In this document: positions 5,285 to 5,949 of the stretch, piece after piece
Numbering within the stretch: the first letter of the stretch is position 1
Layout of the letters: each line of letters opens with the position of its first letter
Source of the DNA: Oscillospiraceae bacterium
Lineage (GTDB): Bacteria > Bacillota > Clostridia > Oscillospirales > Ruminococcaceae
Assembly: GCA_016302655.1 (NCBI GenBank)
Contig: JAEDNF010000109.1
Location: 1 to 5,949 of the forward strand
Reading direction: 5' to 3'
Length of the DNA: 5,949 bases
The notes under the pieces: model-generated
Told to the model about the DNA's origin: nothing
Database searches by the model: none
What the model saw: only the letters and a program-made list of their open reading frames with translations
Position numbers and translations under genes: made by a program

Positions 5285-5857
5285 TCAGTCGGCGAAAAGG
5301 TCTTTCCTTTTCTTAAAATACCGAAGGTTCAGTATCATCCAGAAAACCATAAGCACCACCGCAAAGGCGGCAAAAAGAATATTCGACACATCGACCTTAT
5401 ATTCGGTATTAATGAATATAAAGTATCTGAACAGCTCGCCTGCCGCCGTGCTGACAGCGTTAATGCAGGAAGTGAAGATGATGAAGAGCTTAAGCCATCT
5501 GTAAGACTCTGCGGTAAGCTCCGCCATCTTTCTGTAGGTTACAACGCAAAGCACAACAACAGCCGCAAGAAGCACCGCCATAACAATATTGTATACATTG
5601 AACAGCGGCAGAACGGTATCGATAACATCGCTTTGCAATGCCTTTTTTACTTCGTCGCTGTTTGATGACACGACCGACATTATACAGGAAACTACCGAAC
5701 AGCCCGATATTATTCCCTGAAGCACAATTACCGCCGTTTTGAATATCCTCAGCCACAGAGTCGGCAGAGGGTACGAATATAAGCGGTGCTTTGCACTGCG
5801 TATTTTTGCGCTGCGGTCTGCAGGCGCAAGTGTTTTATTGCTTTTTGAATCAGACAT
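5285..5857 (-). CDS. four-helix membrane protein without zinc ribbon (paralogue 2)
   Basis: This 190-residue membrane protein of unknown function has a polar, basic N-terminus (MSDSKSNKTLAPADRSAK), then a SYPLPTLW motif at 28-35. Four hydrophobic segments follow (about 37-64, 81-107, 121-143, 157-179), and it ends exactly at RYFKKRKDLFAD. That end matches SKRKNLFTD in the downstream paralogue, so this copy stops where the other continues into its zinc ribbon. The two must come from a duplication with later gain or loss of the tail. The start is uncertain. The ATG at 5857 has AAAGGA 13 bases upstream, rather far. An ATG at 5893 would add 12 residues (MRFSDRKEYYHG) but has no ribosome site and would place that AAAGGA inside the coding region. 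I prefer 5857. The charged N-terminus of either form is predicted to be cytoplasmic. Confidence 0.82.
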   Translation of the reverse strand: MSDSKSNKTLAPADRSAKIRSAKHRLYSYPLPTLWLRIFKTAVIVLQGIISGCSVVSCIMSVVSSNSDEVKKALQSDVIDTVLPLFNVYNIVMAVLLAAVVVLCVVTYRKMAELTAESYRWLKLFIIFTSCINAVSTAAGELFRYFIFINTEYKVDVSNILFAAFAVVLMVFWMILNLRYFKKRKDLFAD

Positions 5858-5895
5858 CCCGTGATAATATTCCTTTCGATCGGAAAAACGCATTT

Positions 5896-5949
5896 TTACT
5901 TAGCCAAGTGTATGCAGTCAGTTCTTACAAGGCACTTTCTGGGGCACGC
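5896..5949 (-). CDS. possible C-terminal end of a cysteine-containing protein (cut by the window edge)
   Basis: From the right edge one minus-strand frame stays open for 17 codons, ACPRKCLVRTDCIHLAK, ending at TAA (5896-5898). The three cysteines, two of them as CPRKC, suggest a metal-binding tail, and the position just before the paralogue pair fits an operon member. The other two minus frames close sooner (after 7 and 9 codons). The stretch is too short to prove coding. Confidence 0.3.
   Translation of the reverse strand, partial: ACPRKCLVRTDCIHLAK

Noticed and set aside
5490..5756. An 88-codon minus-strand frame inside paralogue 2
   Set aside because: It lies wholly within the better-supported membrane protein, has a low-complexity cysteine/arginine-rich sequence typical of an out-of-frame reading, and shows no known motif.

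Overview
The window looks like chromosomal sequence from a gut-type member of the Clostridia. An Oscillospiraceae/Ruminococcaceae origin ([Eubacterium] siraeum- or Ruminococcus-like) is my best guess, from the moderate-to-low GC, the strong AAAGGAG-type ribosome binding sites and the style of the proteins; the genus cannot be fixed from the sequence alone. Every gene I can support lies on the minus strand, so transcription runs right to left. Coding density is high and no gene-free stretch exceeds 300 bases.

Right part (5949 to 3332), a membrane/signalling operon. A few codons of a cysteine-containing protein enter at the right edge. Next come two tandem paralogous four-helix membrane proteins (5857-5285 and 5272-4565), of which only the second carries a C-terminal zinc ribbon. 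The last gene is a six-helix membrane protein with a GGDEF domain whose signature is destroyed (4558-3380). The gaps are 12 and 6 bases, ribosome sites overlap or follow the preceding stop codons, and a strong rho-independent terminator closes the unit. This is the most unusual set in the window: probably a membrane sensor or scaffold unit in which the GGDEF domain no longer makes cyclic-di-GMP.

Middle part (3331 to 1862). A well-formed extended -10 promoter drives a small P-loop kinase-like protein (3227-2637), probably started at a TTG codon. A 121-base gap follows, rich in inverted and direct repeats and possibly a dispersed repeat unit. Then comes a DJ-1/PfpI-family protein (2515-1937), clearly more AT-rich than its neighbours, ending at its own terminator.

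Left part (1852 to 28). A promoter directly behind that terminator starts a small operon: a GNAT acetyltransferase (1782-1321), a small cupin (1288-977), a decayed C-terminal fragment of a second, phosphinothricin-type GNAT (956-794), and an alpha/beta hydrolase (792-28). These look like small-molecule modification or detoxification enzymes of unknown substrate.

I see no RNA gene, CRISPR array, insertion sequence or phage gene.
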